NCBI GenBank assembly: GCA_026399025.1
Contig: JAPLRU010000063.1
Coordinates: forward strand, 1-55,571
Length of the DNA: 55,571 nucleotides
Source: Methylobacter sp.
GTDB taxonomy: Bacteria > Pseudomonadota > Gammaproteobacteria > Methylococcales > Methylomonadaceae
Reading direction: 5' to 3'
The translations under genes and the position numbers were made by a program. This document shows positions 41,971-50,323 of the stretch, piece after piece. The stretch's first letter is position 1. Each line of letters begins with the position of its first letter. The notes under the pieces were generated by a model. It was not told the DNA's origin, ran no database searches, and was given only the letters and a program-made list of their open reading frames with translations.

Positions 41971-42558
41971 ATGATGTGTATTGATTTTTTCTCGCAAAAT
42001 CATAGAGATCCGCAAATATGCAAACTCCTTCAAGAGGTTCAAGTAGATAAATTGCTCGCGTGGGAGCTTGAAGTCGCGACTGAACACTCGCCAGGTCCTG
42101 TTAGTAATGAAGAGTTTTTGTATCGTCAAATTTGGAGCCCAACTCATTACGACACACAAACAAACACTTTATCTCCTGCGGCATTTGATGATGCGTCAAA
42201 CAAAGGCATGTCTGTAAACCGATTGAAATACACATCTGAAGAGCAAATTTTTCAAGTGGCGAGTAATCGAGTGGCGCACTATAATAAACTTAACCCGGAT
42301 AAGCCACAGCGATCATTTCCTGGTGTTGTTCGTTTTGTTTGTGACGATATTCGCAATATAACCTTTCTTCCAGAGGAAGATTCGAGTCCTATTCGAGGCT
42401 GCGCCGTCTATGACACCGCATATGAAAATGATCAATCACATGCCGATATTTGTCAGATTGTGAAAAATAAAGCTCACGGGCGAAGTGTTCGGTCTAGAAT
42501 TTTTGACTTGGCAAATAAATTTTTGGCACAAAACCCTTTCCCGACCGAAACCGTTTGA
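41971..42558 (+). CDS. Hypothetical protein, third gene of the set
   Basis: This 195-residue protein starts at ATG 41971 (41974 is also in frame; 41965 is a TTG). I do not recognise the family. It is soluble and acidic. The pattern DEEFLYRQIWSP-like NEEFLYRQIWSP, SPAAFDDASNKGMSVNRL, and SRIFDLANKF at the end suggests a defined domain, with FDDAS/GMSVNR as the most distinctive part. It follows the second gene after 13 bases, so the three genes form a probable operon ahead of the right pigment arm. No phage or transposase gene is beside it. Confidence 0.58.
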   Translation: MMCIDFFSQNHRDPQICKLLQEVQVDKLLAWELEVATEHSPGPVSNEEFLYRQIWSPTHYDTQTNTLSPAAFDDASNKGMSVNRLKYTSEEQIFQVASNRVAHYNKLNPDKPQRSFPGVVRFVCDDIRNITFLPEEDSSPIRGCAVYDTAYENDQSHADICQIVKNKAHGRSVRSRIFDLANKFLAQNPFPTETV

Positions 42559-42745
42559 TCTTAATTAGCCCTAGATTTATCTTCTCACTAAAAGCGAGGA
42601 TAGCCCCGCATCGGCATCCTACACAAGTCAATGGCAGCTAAGGGTCGTAAACGGACATTCACCAACGCCTTGCGCTATCTACATGACTGTTCGGACTATT
42701 TACCCCAGTGATTTACTTTTCATCCATAAGGACGAGCGTTCGGAC

Positions 42746-43585
42746 TCAATTTGCATTTTCGCCAGCCGGTATCGGAAGCGCCTCACGTAGGGTCACCGGC
42801 CGCAGCTTCGCGGCGCTAACAGCATCCAGCAAGGAGGGCAGTACTTCAAGGATGACCGGCCTGCCTGCCGCTGTCCGGGCGGCATTGCCGTCGTGCAGCA
42901 ATAGAATGTCGCCGGCCTTCAGACCGTTCAACAGTTTTGCCAATACCATTTGGGGATCTTTCTCGATGGTATCAAAACCCCGGCGGGTCCAACTGGTCAG
43001 TTGCAGACCTAGGCGATTAAGCACGGGGTCCAATAAAGGATTGCGCAAGCCCGCCGGGGCGCGGAAAAAGCGAGGGCGGGTGCCGGTGATCGCGGTCAAT
43101 AGTTGTTGGGCGGCGGTCAGTTCCGAAAAATAGCCTCCGAGCAATAATAAGGCAAAGCCATGGCTATGCTTCATGCTGTGATTTTCCACAGCATGGCCCC
43201 GCTCTGCGATTTCCTTGCACAAGTCCGGGTGGCGTTGCGCTTTTTCGCCGATGCAGAAGAAAGTCGCTTTCACGCCGTGGCGGTCGAGCAGGTCGAGAAC
43301 GGCGGGAGTCACTTCAGGGTCGGGGCCGTCGTCGAAGGTGAGCGCAATTTCGCCTCTTGCGACCGAAGTTTGGGGCAGGGCGGTCCAGTTTGAGCCCAAT
43401 AGACTACAGCGCGGACAAAGTCCGGCAACAGTCAACGGCACATGGACGAGGGCAATGACAGCCGCAGCCCAGGGCCAGATGTCGGGGCGTATCGCTATGG
43501 CCGTTACCGACGCTGCGATCAGCAGAAGGCCTGTCTTGACCATTAGCGTGGGTCGCCAATGACCCTTGGAATAGAGAGATTTCAT
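42746..43585 (-). CDS. Membrane-anchored polysaccharide deacetylase (NodB family)
   Basis: This 279-residue protein has two N-terminal hydrophobic segments (about 15-32 and 37-56), then a NodB domain. It carries TFDDGPDP (metal aspartates) near 83-90, HSMKHSH (zinc histidines) near 138-144, RFFRAPAG near 171 and a C-terminal LLLHDGNAA. It deacetylates N-acetyl groups of a polysaccharide or lipid-linked sugar, probably facing the periplasm. It lies in the same minus-strand direction as the proline/pyrrole cassette but is separated by 278 bases with a repeat. Its place in the pigment pathway (sugar head-group trimming) is a guess. Confidence 0.88.
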   Translation of the reverse strand: MKSLYSKGHWRPTLMVKTGLLLIAASVTAIAIRPDIWPWAAAVIALVHVPLTVAGLCPRCSLLGSNWTALPQTSVARGEIALTFDDGPDPEVTPAVLDLLDRHGVKATFFCIGEKAQRHPDLCKEIAERGHAVENHSMKHSHGFALLLLGGYFSELTAAQQLLTAITGTRPRFFRAPAGLRNPLLDPVLNRLGLQLTSWTRRGFDTIEKDPQMVLAKLLNGLKAGDILLLHDGNAARTAAGRPVILEVLPSLLDAVSAAKLRPVTLREALPIPAGENAN

Positions 43586-43716
43586 CTTAAAAACCGCAAT
43601 TTAAGGCTTCCCGTTTAAGGTTAAGTTGTTCATCATCGCGAAGCTGTAGCTTCGCTGACTGCGTTCCCAAGCTGAAGAGACTGTGAAAGTATTCGTTTTA
43701 GAATAAAAGCAAAAGC

Positions 43717-43809
43717 ATTCACCACGAAGGCACGAAGAACACGAAGTTTTCAATACATTGAGTTTAAATAACTATTTTCCTTCGTGAACTTCGTGCCTTC
43801 GTGGTGAAT
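43717..43809. repeat. Dispersed repeat B, complete copy
   Basis: Arms attcaccacgaaggcacgaag and its complement cttcgtgccttcgtggtgaat enclose a ~45-base AT-rich loop. This is the clearest full copy of the family. It lies between the acyl-CoA dehydrogenase and deacetylase genes. Confidence 0.85.
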
Positions 43810-43863
43810 AGTTTTTTAAACTAATTTAGGAACGAGCAAATTACGAAGCTAGTAGAAAAAGCT

Positions 43864-44979
43864 TCACGGTTTGCCGGGTAAGCCGCTACCCCGGTAAGCT
43901 TCGCCGGTGCCGAGCAGGGCGGCGATAAGGTTTTTCTGCACTTCCGAACTGCCGGAAAACAGCCGTCCGGCCAAGGCGTCTTGCACTAAATCGGCCATCG
44001 CGCTGTCTTGTTCCAAGGCTGCCGCGCCCATGATCTGCACGGCGTCCAGGCTCGATTGCAAAAACGCTTCGGCGGCGTAGAGCTTGGTTTGCGCCGAGGC
44101 TAAAGTCAGCCGTTGACCGGCATCGCAAAGCCGGGCGCATTCTCTCAGCCACAAGTCGGTGGTATCCAGCCGCAGTTTCATGTCCGCGATACGATGAGAA
44201 ATTGCCTGATGACGGCCTAAATGAACGCCGCCGGAGCGCCTTTCCCGGCTATGGCGCACGGCTTCGGATAACTGCCATGCCATGATTCCGGCAATGCCTG
44301 CAAACACGAAGGCGCGTTCGTATTCCAAGGCTTTCTGGATCATCTGCGTTCCCGCTCCGGCTTTGCCCAACAGGCGTGCGCCATCGAGTCGACAATCCTC
44401 CAACATAACGCTCCCGGTGACGCTGCCTTGGCAAGCGTCCAAAGCCCCGGCGCGGCTGAATTTACAACCGGCATCATCGCGGGAAACCAGGAAAGCGCTG
44501 ATCTTCCCCTCAAGTTTGACATAAACCACCAGCCAATCCGCCAAGGGAACATTGGTGATGTAGCGTTTTTCGCCGTTCAAGACGAAGCCTTCGTCATTTC
44601 GTTCGGCGCAACTGGTCATGGCCTGCACATCGGAACCGCAACACGGTTCGGTGATAGCATGTCCGCCCAGCCATTGCCCTGCCAGCAGCGGCGGCAAAAA
44701 CTGTTGCCGTTGCCGCTCGTCCCCGTACAGCAAAATAGGGAATAGCGCTCCCCACACATGGGCATTCACCATCAGCATCAAGCCGGGATCGCGGCAGGCT
44801 TCGCCTAAGCTGCGGTGGCTCCGGTACAGATTGGCGAAGTCATCGCCATAGCCGCCGAAGCGCTCGGGCAGCGCATGGCGCAAGAGACCTTTAGCCGCGA
44901 CAGCTTGAAAACGGGAGAGGATTAATGTCTCGTTGCTGGGTTTGACGTAAGGCGGGACATCGGCAAATTCGGGATTCAT
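43864..44979 (-). CDS. Acyl-CoA dehydrogenase-like flavoenzyme, candidate prolyl-PCP dehydrogenase
   Basis: This 371-residue protein starts at the ATG at 44979, overlapping the ligase stop (ATGA). The order is an N-terminal helical domain with RHALPERFGGYGDD, the middle domain with HAITEPCCGSDVQAM (FAD-contact motif) and the C-terminal four-helix domain with VQIMGAAALEQDSAM and GSSEVQKNLIAALLG. Size and the neighbouring stand-alone A and PCP genes match PltE/RedW, which oxidise prolyl-S-PCP to pyrrolyl-2-carboxyl-S-PCP. An ordinary acyl-ACP desaturation is the alternative. The upstream in-frame extension to 45423 lies inside the ligase and is not believed. Confidence 0.82.
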   Translation of the reverse strand: MNPEFADVPPYVKPSNETLILSRFQAVAAKGLLRHALPERFGGYGDDFANLYRSHRSLGEACRDPGLMLMVNAHVWGALFPILLYGDERQRQQFLPPLLAGQWLGGHAITEPCCGSDVQAMTSCAERNDEGFVLNGEKRYITNVPLADWLVVYVKLEGKISAFLVSRDDAGCKFSRAGALDACQGSVTGSVMLEDCRLDGARLLGKAGAGTQMIQKALEYERAFVFAGIAGIMAWQLSEAVRHSRERRSGGVHLGRHQAISHRIADMKLRLDTTDLWLRECARLCDAGQRLTLASAQTKLYAAEAFLQSSLDAVQIMGAAALEQDSAMADLVQDALAGRLFSGSSEVQKNLIAALLGTGEAYRGSGLPGKP

Positions 44980-46409
44980 GGTTGCGTCTCCAGCAAGGCG
45001 CGCACTTGGCGGTAATCCAGCTTGCCGTTGGGCAGGCGGGGCAGTTGTTCCAACACGATGCAGCGGACAGGTTGCATATAGGACGGCAATTGCCGGATCA
45101 GTGCGCTGCGGATTTCGGCGAGCGGCGTTTGGGATTCCAAGACTAAAGCCAAGGCCGGGCGCTGTCCGGCGGCAGGGTCGTCGATACCGACTACGGCACA
45201 GTCTATAACGCCTGTCATGGCATTGACCACGGCTTCGATTTCCGCCGGTTCGACCCGATACCCTGAACATTTGAGCATACGCCCAAGTCTGCCGTGGAAA
45301 CGGTATTCGCCATTGGCTAGAGTCACGCGGTCGCCGGTGGGATACCAACCGGCTTCGTTTAAAAAAGGCTGCAATCGGCCTTGATTCCAATAGCCGCTGG
45401 CAAGGCCGGGGCCTCGCGCCCACAGTTCGCCGGTTTCGTCATGCGTATGAAGTTCGTAATTCGCGGCAGGTAAGCCGATAGGGATGTTGTCGTCTGCGCT
45501 CAAGCGCTCGCGCTCCACCGGCCAATAACAACACACATTGGTTTCAGTGGGACCGAAAAAATTGTAAAGCGCCGTCCGGGGCAAGCAGGTAGCCAGGTTT
45601 ATCAAGGCCGGAGCGGGAAATACTTCGCCTGCGAAGATTAAAAAGCGCAAGGACTCTAAAGGCGTTTGCGCCAAATTGCCTTTATAAGCCAGAAAAGCCA
45701 GTAGGGAAGGGACGGTGTACCAGCCGTTGATGGCATGGTGTTGCAGCCAAGCGCTGAGACGGGCCGGGGCCAGATTCAGCGAAGCGGGGATGAAATGCAG
45801 GCTGGCGCCCGCTCCCAAAACGGCATAGAGATCGAAGGTGGACAGGTCGAAAAAAAACGGTGCGCTAGCGGCGATGCGGTCATTGTTTTGCAATGCAAGC
45901 AAGTCCGCGGCCCATCGCGCAAAAGACGCTATCGCGCCATGGCTTAGAGCCACGCCGCGCGCTTGGCCGGTGGAGCCGGAGGTGTAAAGTATGGCGGCCA
46001 AGGTATCGGCTGAAGTTTCGACCGGTTTTAAGGAGTCCTCAGCACAGGCAGCGATGTCCAGCCACAAGTTTGCAGCCAGCCAAGCGGGAGCGGCGCCTAA
46101 GCCCACTATCGCATGAACCCTGGCGTCGTCGATAATAGAGGCTAGCCTTGGCTTTGGGTTTTTTAAGTCCAGCGGGACGTAGCAAGCACCGGCCAGCAGT
46201 ACGCCGAATAGGGCAATCACCGCATCGATGCCCCGATCCAGATGAACGGCGACAGGTCGGCCCGGTTGAACGCCCAGTCCTTGCAAACCGGTGGCAACGG
46301 ATTGCGCGCGCGCCAGTAAATCGCCGTAGGACAGGTAACGGTCGTTTTCCACCAAGGCCACGGCTTCGGGCCGACGTCGGCATTGTTGCAGAAAAGGTTG
46401 CAGCAGCAT
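44976..46409 (-). CDS. Stand-alone adenylation enzyme, candidate L-prolyl-AMP ligase (PltF/RedM-like)
   Basis: This 477-residue NRPS-type A-domain enzyme has no fused carrier domain. Core motifs are AILYTSGSTGQARGVALSH (about 138-156), FDLSTFDLY, NFFGPTETNVCCYW, GELWARGPGLASGYW, YPTGDR, and the C-terminal PNGKLDY catalytic lysine. In the A4-A5 region D-L, then V-C after GPTETN, and K occupy specificity positions that, as I recall, agree with part of the proline code of PltF. That is suggestive, not proof. It lies between the condensation-like gene (3-base gap) and the dehydrogenase. Confidence 0.84.
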   Translation of the reverse strand: MLLQPFLQQCRRRPEAVALVENDRYLSYGDLLARAQSVATGLQGLGVQPGRPVAVHLDRGIDAVIALFGVLLAGACYVPLDLKNPKPRLASIIDDARVHAIVGLGAAPAWLAANLWLDIAACAEDSLKPVETSADTLAAILYTSGSTGQARGVALSHGAIASFARWAADLLALQNNDRIAASAPFFFDLSTFDLYAVLGAGASLHFIPASLNLAPARLSAWLQHHAINGWYTVPSLLAFLAYKGNLAQTPLESLRFLIFAGEVFPAPALINLATCLPRTALYNFFGPTETNVCCYWPVERERLSADDNIPIGLPAANYELHTHDETGELWARGPGLASGYWNQGRLQPFLNEAGWYPTGDRVTLANGEYRFHGRLGRMLKCSGYRVEPAEIEAVVNAMTGVIDCAVVGIDDPAAGQRPALALVLESQTPLAEIRSALIRQLPSYMQPVRCIVLEQLPRLPNGKLDYRQVRALLETQP

Positions 46410-46412
46410 CGG

Positions 46413-47696
46413 TCAGGCCTCGGCGTTGTCCAGTAATTCAATGTCCATTTGCGCGATCACCGCGTCCAGCCAAGCCTCGTCCACTGCCGGGGATAGGTAG
46501 TTGTAGGATAAGGTGAGCCGACCATCTAATTGTCCGGCCAGCAGAGCCAGACCCGGCGGCAATGTCATCCAGCACAAATGGAACATGCCGGTAACGGGGA
46601 TGCCGAGAAAGCCTTTGTTTGCCCAAGACAGGTCGCCGATGTCGGAAAACCACAGTGAACTCAATTCGCCGCCGCTGTGTTGTTTGCGCAATATTTTGGC
46701 GTAGCGGGCCGGAGACAGCCATTGGCCCAGCCGCATCAGTGTTAAATAGGCCATATCCAGCTCTTCCCGCACCACCTGCTTATGCTGCGCCAGCAAATGC
46801 TCGAACAAACCTTGCCGATCCCGCACTTGATCACGGGCGGCGCGGGCGAACAGACAGCCGACGTGGTTGCCGAATACGGGGGTCGGGGCATTTTGGCGAC
46901 GCAAGTTGAATGCGTAAGGAATGCAATAACCGGCCTTGGCGACGGGCGGCCCCACCTGTTCCACGGCCCGCATGAAGCAGCCGAGATAATATAGGGTTCG
47001 CCCGGCCAAGCCGGTGTGTTGCTGGGCGAGTTTGGCGATTTGCCGGGACTCGTCCTCGCTAAAGTGCCGCACTTTGACTTGCAAGCTTTGCGGGCCTTGT
47101 TCCTGTTGTGTCGGCAAACAGCTATCCAGGCGGTTGACTTCCCTGTTGTGCCGCTTGGCCTTGATGAACAGACGGCATTTTTTCCAGAAACTCCATTGCG
47201 CCAGCTTGGCTTCAATTAAAGACGGCGATTCCTTAAAGCTTTCGGGGCGGTCGGAAACGAGAAAATCCAATACGATGTTTACGCCGCGGGCATCCAGCAA
47301 CGGATGAATCCAAACCAGCAGCAAAGTCCCGCCCGTTCCCCAGGCGATCCAATGCAGGGTTAGCGGCAAGGCATTTTGGCGGTTAAGGATGTCCAATTGG
47401 ATGCGCCGGGCTTCTTCTTTGCTATCGTCATTCTGTTGGCATTGATGGCGTTCCAACGCGATCTGCTGTCCCGTCGGCTGCCAAGCGTAGCGCTTGCCTT
47501 GGCGCTCGATGCGGGCGGACGCGACGGGGAAACGTTCCACCAAAAGATCCAGCCGCTGTTGCAGGCAGGTTAAATCAGGCGGTTCGGCCAGTTCCAGCGC
47601 AAAGCCGCAATAGCCGCCGGGCAGGCCGATAGTGCGGATTTCCTGATCGAGCACGAAGGTGAAATAGTCGGCGGGATTGAACAACGTTTGTTTCAT
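46413..47696 (-). CDS. Condensation-domain-like HxxxD acyltransferase
   Basis: This 427-residue protein starts at ATG 47696, overlapping the PCP stop by four bases. An ATG at 47723 is in frame but would lie within the PCP gene. The order is an N-terminal CAT-like subdomain with IHPLLDAR near 140, giving the second histidine and the aspartate of HHxxxDG (the first His is Ile, the Gly is Arg-shifted). A C-terminal subdomain follows with FSDIGDLSWAN, the D-x-x-x latch-like region, near 365. It is likely to move an acyl group from the PCP to a nucleophile, such as an ACP thiol, amine or alcohol. It has no carrier domain. Confidence 0.74.
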   Translation of the reverse strand: MKQTLFNPADYFTFVLDQEIRTIGLPGGYCGFALELAEPPDLTCLQQRLDLLVERFPVASARIERQGKRYAWQPTGQQIALERHQCQQNDDSKEEARRIQLDILNRQNALPLTLHWIAWGTGGTLLLVWIHPLLDARGVNIVLDFLVSDRPESFKESPSLIEAKLAQWSFWKKCRLFIKAKRHNREVNRLDSCLPTQQEQGPQSLQVKVRHFSEDESRQIAKLAQQHTGLAGRTLYYLGCFMRAVEQVGPPVAKAGYCIPYAFNLRRQNAPTPVFGNHVGCLFARAARDQVRDRQGLFEHLLAQHKQVVREELDMAYLTLMRLGQWLSPARYAKILRKQHSGGELSSLWFSDIGDLSWANKGFLGIPVTGMFHLCWMTLPPGLALLAGQLDGRLTLSYNYLSPAVDEAWLDAVIAQMDIELLDNAEA

Positions 47697-47935
47697 TGTT
47701 GTTGGCCCGATGCTTTTATCCATTGTTCGAGTGCGTTTAAACTGTGGACATTATCCGGTTCGATTTCCGTATCCGGCAGCGTCACGCCGAACGCTTTTTC
47801 GGTGAACATGATCAGGCGCATGATGCCCAAGCTGTCGAGCCCCGCCTCCAACAGGTCGGCGTCATCGCCGAAAGAAGCGGGATCTTCATGGTAAATGAGT
47901 TCGGAGAAGATGAATGTTTTCAGTTTTTCTTTCAT
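47693..47935 (-). CDS. Stand-alone peptidyl carrier protein (PltL/RedO-like)
   Basis: This is an 80-residue carrier protein with the phosphopantetheine serine S35 in EAGLDSLGIMRL. The D-S-L rather than D-S-I sets it apart from the three ACPs of the locus (all DSI) and agrees with NRPS-type PCPs. It is the first gene of a four-gene coupled set (PCP, HxxxD, ligase, dehydrogenase). It should hold the proline/pyrrole unit. The 165 bases upstream to the methyltransferase gene hold the likely ribosome site but no recognised promoter. Confidence 0.87.
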   Translation of the reverse strand: MKEKLKTFIFSELIYHEDPASFGDDADLLEAGLDSLGIMRLIMFTEKAFGVTLPDTEIEPDNVHSLNALEQWIKASGQQQ

Positions 47936-48100
47936 GGCGTCAAAGGTGGGGCAAAAGGGGGTTAAAGAATCGGCAAATTATACACAGTCCAAAAATCCGT
48001 CGCCTTTCTGCTGTTGGGCGCTGACTGGAATTTCCGAAGTAGGGGCTTAAGTTGCCTGGCTTAAGCTCGGACCGTGTCCGGCCTAAGCGTGTAGCGGGAA

Positions 48101-48607
48101 TTAGGCGGAATCCGGGGTGAACGCGCGGAAAGTAAAATTCCAGCGCGGCACGGTTCGGCAGTAATCGCTATAAGACGCGCCAAACCGGCGATGCAGAACG
48201 GGCTCCTCGTAAAAGACCACGAAGATATGGAAAACGCCGGCGATTAAAACGGTGTACAGTGAAAGACCGCGATCAAGAAACAACACGCTCTCGCCCACAA
48301 GAATAAGCAGGATGCCTTGATACATCGGGTTGCGAAAGCGCCGATACAATCCGGTCACGACCAGTTTTTTCGGCGGATCAATAGGGGCGGGTGTGCCTAA
48401 GCCCTTGACCGCGAAGTCCCAGGCGCAACGGAGGTAAATGGCCGTTCCGATCAGGATGCAGGCGGCAGCGGGAATCGATAGGGCTAAACCGGCTATTTGC
48501 AGGTTGCCGCCTGTGCGGGAAAGCAGCGAATAGGGAAAGTAAAGGGTCACAGCGCCGGGGACGAGGAGGGTGAAAAGCATGACTTTGACAGCCAGAAGAA
48601 AACGCAT
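48101..48607 (-). CDS. Isoprenylcysteine-type membrane methyltransferase (ICMT/PEMT family)
   Basis: This is a 168-residue integral membrane protein from ATG 48607 (an ATG at 48685 would add 26 polar residues upstream). There are about four hydrophobic segments (near 4-22, 38-60, 102-120 and 122-140). The family motif GLYRRFRNPMYQG (about 85-97) and VFYEEPVLHRRFG-SYSDYCRTVPRW near the end are SAM-binding/active-site marks of ICMT-like enzymes. It probably methylates a carboxylate or lipid head in the pigment product. It is oriented with the pyrrole cassette, opposite to the ACP operon. Confidence 0.82.
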   Translation of the reverse strand: MRFLLAVKVMLFTLLVPGAVTLYFPYSLLSRTGGNLQIAGLALSIPAAACILIGTAIYLRCAWDFAVKGLGTPAPIDPPKKLVVTGLYRRFRNPMYQGILLILVGESVLFLDRGLSLYTVLIAGVFHIFVVFYEEPVLHRRFGASYSDYCRTVPRWNFTFRAFTPDSA

Positions 48608-48692
48608 GTATCGGCCTGTTGGGATGGGGAGAATGAAGGGGTTGAATTCGCAACGATTCTGACATTTCCCGGTAGCCCAATTCAAGCGCTTT

Positions 48693-48721
48693 TTGAGTAT
48701 TGCCGGAATCTTGTGTAGAAT
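48693..48721 (+). promoter_or_regulatory. Sigma-70-type promoter for the right-arm operon
   Basis: TTGAGT at 48693-48698 and TAGAAT at 48716-48721, separated by exactly 17 bases. It lies 29 bases upstream of the ACP ATG at 48751, facing it. The region between the divergent methyltransferase and ACP genes holds nothing else recognisable. Confidence 0.6.
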
Positions 48722-48750
48722 CTAGGCTTTATTAATAAGGTTATTTAAAC

Positions 48751-49014
48751 ATGTCAGATGACTTGATCGTCCAATTGAAAACCATGCTCATCGAAGGTTT
48801 ACGCCTTGAAGACATCATGCCCGAGGACCTTTCCCCTGATGCCGCTTTATTCAGCGGCGGCTTAGGTTTGGATTCCATCGACGCCCTGGAAATAGGCGTT
48901 ATGCTGGATCGTCAATACGGCATCAAAATCACTTCCGGCGACGAACGTAACAATCGGATTTTTGTCTCCCTGCGCTCATTGGCGGAATTCGTCGCTACCC
49001 ATCGCACCCGTTAA
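48751..49014 (+). CDS. Acyl carrier protein 3
   Basis: An 87-residue ACP with S42 in GGLGLDSIDALEIG, closely like ACP 1 at 30562. aagg lies about 10 bases before the ATG. First gene of the right-arm plus-strand operon; the membrane protein follows after 2 bases. Confidence 0.93.
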   Translation: MSDDLIVQLKTMLIEGLRLEDIMPEDLSPDAALFSGGLGLDSIDALEIGVMLDRQYGIKITSGDERNNRIFVSLRSLAEFVATHRTR

Positions 49015-49016
49015 AT

Positions 49017-49637
49017 ATGGGTAATCTTGTTAAGACAGTCGGCATCGTCTTTATTATCATCGCTTATCCCTTCCTCAGTTCTTATTTAGCCGCGCAAGGC
49101 TATGCCAACCTGGAGTTGCTGGTGTTTGCCGCGTTGACGCTATGGCGCGGGCTTCATGCGAAAATGCCGGCTTTACGCGTCGGCAGCTTCTTGTTTGCCG
49201 CTTTGTTGCTGGTCGGTGCGTATTTCGCCCATGCCTATTTTATCTGGCTGGTTCCCTCGTTTGCCTATTTGTGGCTGACGGTTCTATTCGGGCATACGTT
49301 ATGGATGCCGCCTTCTCTATGCGAACGCTTGGTGCGTTTGCAATACCCGGATTTTATACCCGGCATTGCGGAGTACCTGCGCGAAGTGACTTGGGCATGG
49401 ACGTTGTTTTTCGCCGCGAATACAGTGATTTGCGCGTTGCTGCCAACGCTTGCCGGACCCGGCGCATGGGCCCTTTATACCGGGCTGCTTGTTTATGGAC
49501 TGATGGCCTTGCTGGGCGTTGGCGAATGGTTCTATCGGCGCCGGCGCTTTCCCGATCTCGATATTCCCCCTCTAGTGGAGACGTTCACTTTCATGGCAAA
49601 ACACGGCCACAAGGTATTCCAAGGAGAGCGGTCATAA
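49017..49637 (+). CDS. COG4648-type polytopic membrane protein, copy 2
   Basis: This is a 206-residue inner-membrane protein with about five hydrophobic segments and the family's central block MPPSLCERLVRLQYPDF ... REVTWAWTLFF, the same as in the copy at 31081. It is longer than copy 1 by a C-terminal polar extension. Both copies directly follow an ACP gene, which suggests a partnership with ACP. Its reaction is unknown. Confidence 0.78.
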   Translation: MGNLVKTVGIVFIIIAYPFLSSYLAAQGYANLELLVFAALTLWRGLHAKMPALRVGSFLFAALLLVGAYFAHAYFIWLVPSFAYLWLTVLFGHTLWMPPSLCERLVRLQYPDFIPGIAEYLREVTWAWTLFFAANTVICALLPTLAGPGAWALYTGLLVYGLMALLGVGEWFYRRRRFPDLDIPPLVETFTFMAKHGHKVFQGERS

Positions 49638-49660
49638 ATGATTGTCCGAACAGCACGCGG

Positions 49661-50320
49661 ATGACGCCGAATTATCACTATCCGCGTTCTGTTATAAAAC
49701 TCGCTCTCTGCTTGCTATTAGCGTTATTGCCTAGGCCGGGATTTTGCAATGAAACCGAATTGCAGACTTTACTCGGACGCATCCGGCAAAACGCCTCGGC
49801 CGAGTTCCATTACCAGGAAATCCGTCAACTGGAATTAGCCTCTTCCCCTTGGCAAGGCGAAGGCAGCATGTTGTCCGGCGCGGACGGCAGCTTGATCAAA
49901 CTGCAACTGCAACCCACGCGGGTCATTATGGCTATCGCCGAAGGCCACATGTATTACTGGGATCCCGAACAACAGCAGCGCCATACCGCGCCCTTAGGCC
50001 AATCGGGGCAAGGGTCCGAACTGATCACGGTATTCGTCGCCATTTTGCAGGGACATGCCGACGACTTGAAGTCGAGCTATGATTTTATCCCGGAACAGCA
50101 CGGCAAGCGTTGGACCTTGCGCTTGACGCCTAAGCCGGAGCCGGGCAATGAGGACGCGCCGACAATCGAAATCTCAGGGGACGAAGATGAACGTAAACAA
50201 CACGTTTTAATCCGCCAAGCGGATGGCGAATCCACCGAATACCGCTTGATCAAGACTGCCGAAGGTCAGCCATTGGATGAGGCTATCCGGCGCTTGCTGC
50301 GGGAAGCCATCGGAGATTAA
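49661..50320 (+). CDS. LolA-like outer-membrane lipid/pigment carrier (ApeL-like)
   Basis: This 219-residue exported protein starts at ATG 49661 (the longer in-frame ORF from 49142 lies in the membrane-protein gene). The signal peptide is hydrophobic about 10-25. The mature part resembles LolA: ASAEFHYQEIRQLELASSPWQGEG strand region near 44-67, MAIAEGHMYYWDPEQQQ near 90 and AEGQPLDEAIRRLL at the end. In aryl-polyene clusters such carriers accept the pigment from the MMPL exporter for delivery to the outer membrane. The MMPL gene follows after 3 bases. Confidence 0.78.
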   Translation: MTPNYHYPRSVIKLALCLLLALLPRPGFCNETELQTLLGRIRQNASAEFHYQEIRQLELASSPWQGEGSMLSGADGSLIKLQLQPTRVIMAIAEGHMYYWDPEQQQRHTAPLGQSGQGSELITVFVAILQGHADDLKSSYDFIPEQHGKRWTLRLTPKPEPGNEDAPTIEISGDEDERKQHVLIRQADGESTEYRLIKTAEGQPLDEAIRRLLREAIGD

Positions 50321-50323
50321 CGG

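Noticed and set aside
45000-45423. N-terminal extension of the acyl-CoA dehydrogenase ORF
   Set aside because: It is entirely inside the ligase gene in another frame, arginine-rich, and unlike the family; the coupled ATG at 44979 gives a normal start.
49142-49660. N-terminal extension of the LolA-like ORF
   Set aside because: It lies within the membrane-protein gene in another frame; the ATG at 49661 begins a proper signal peptide.
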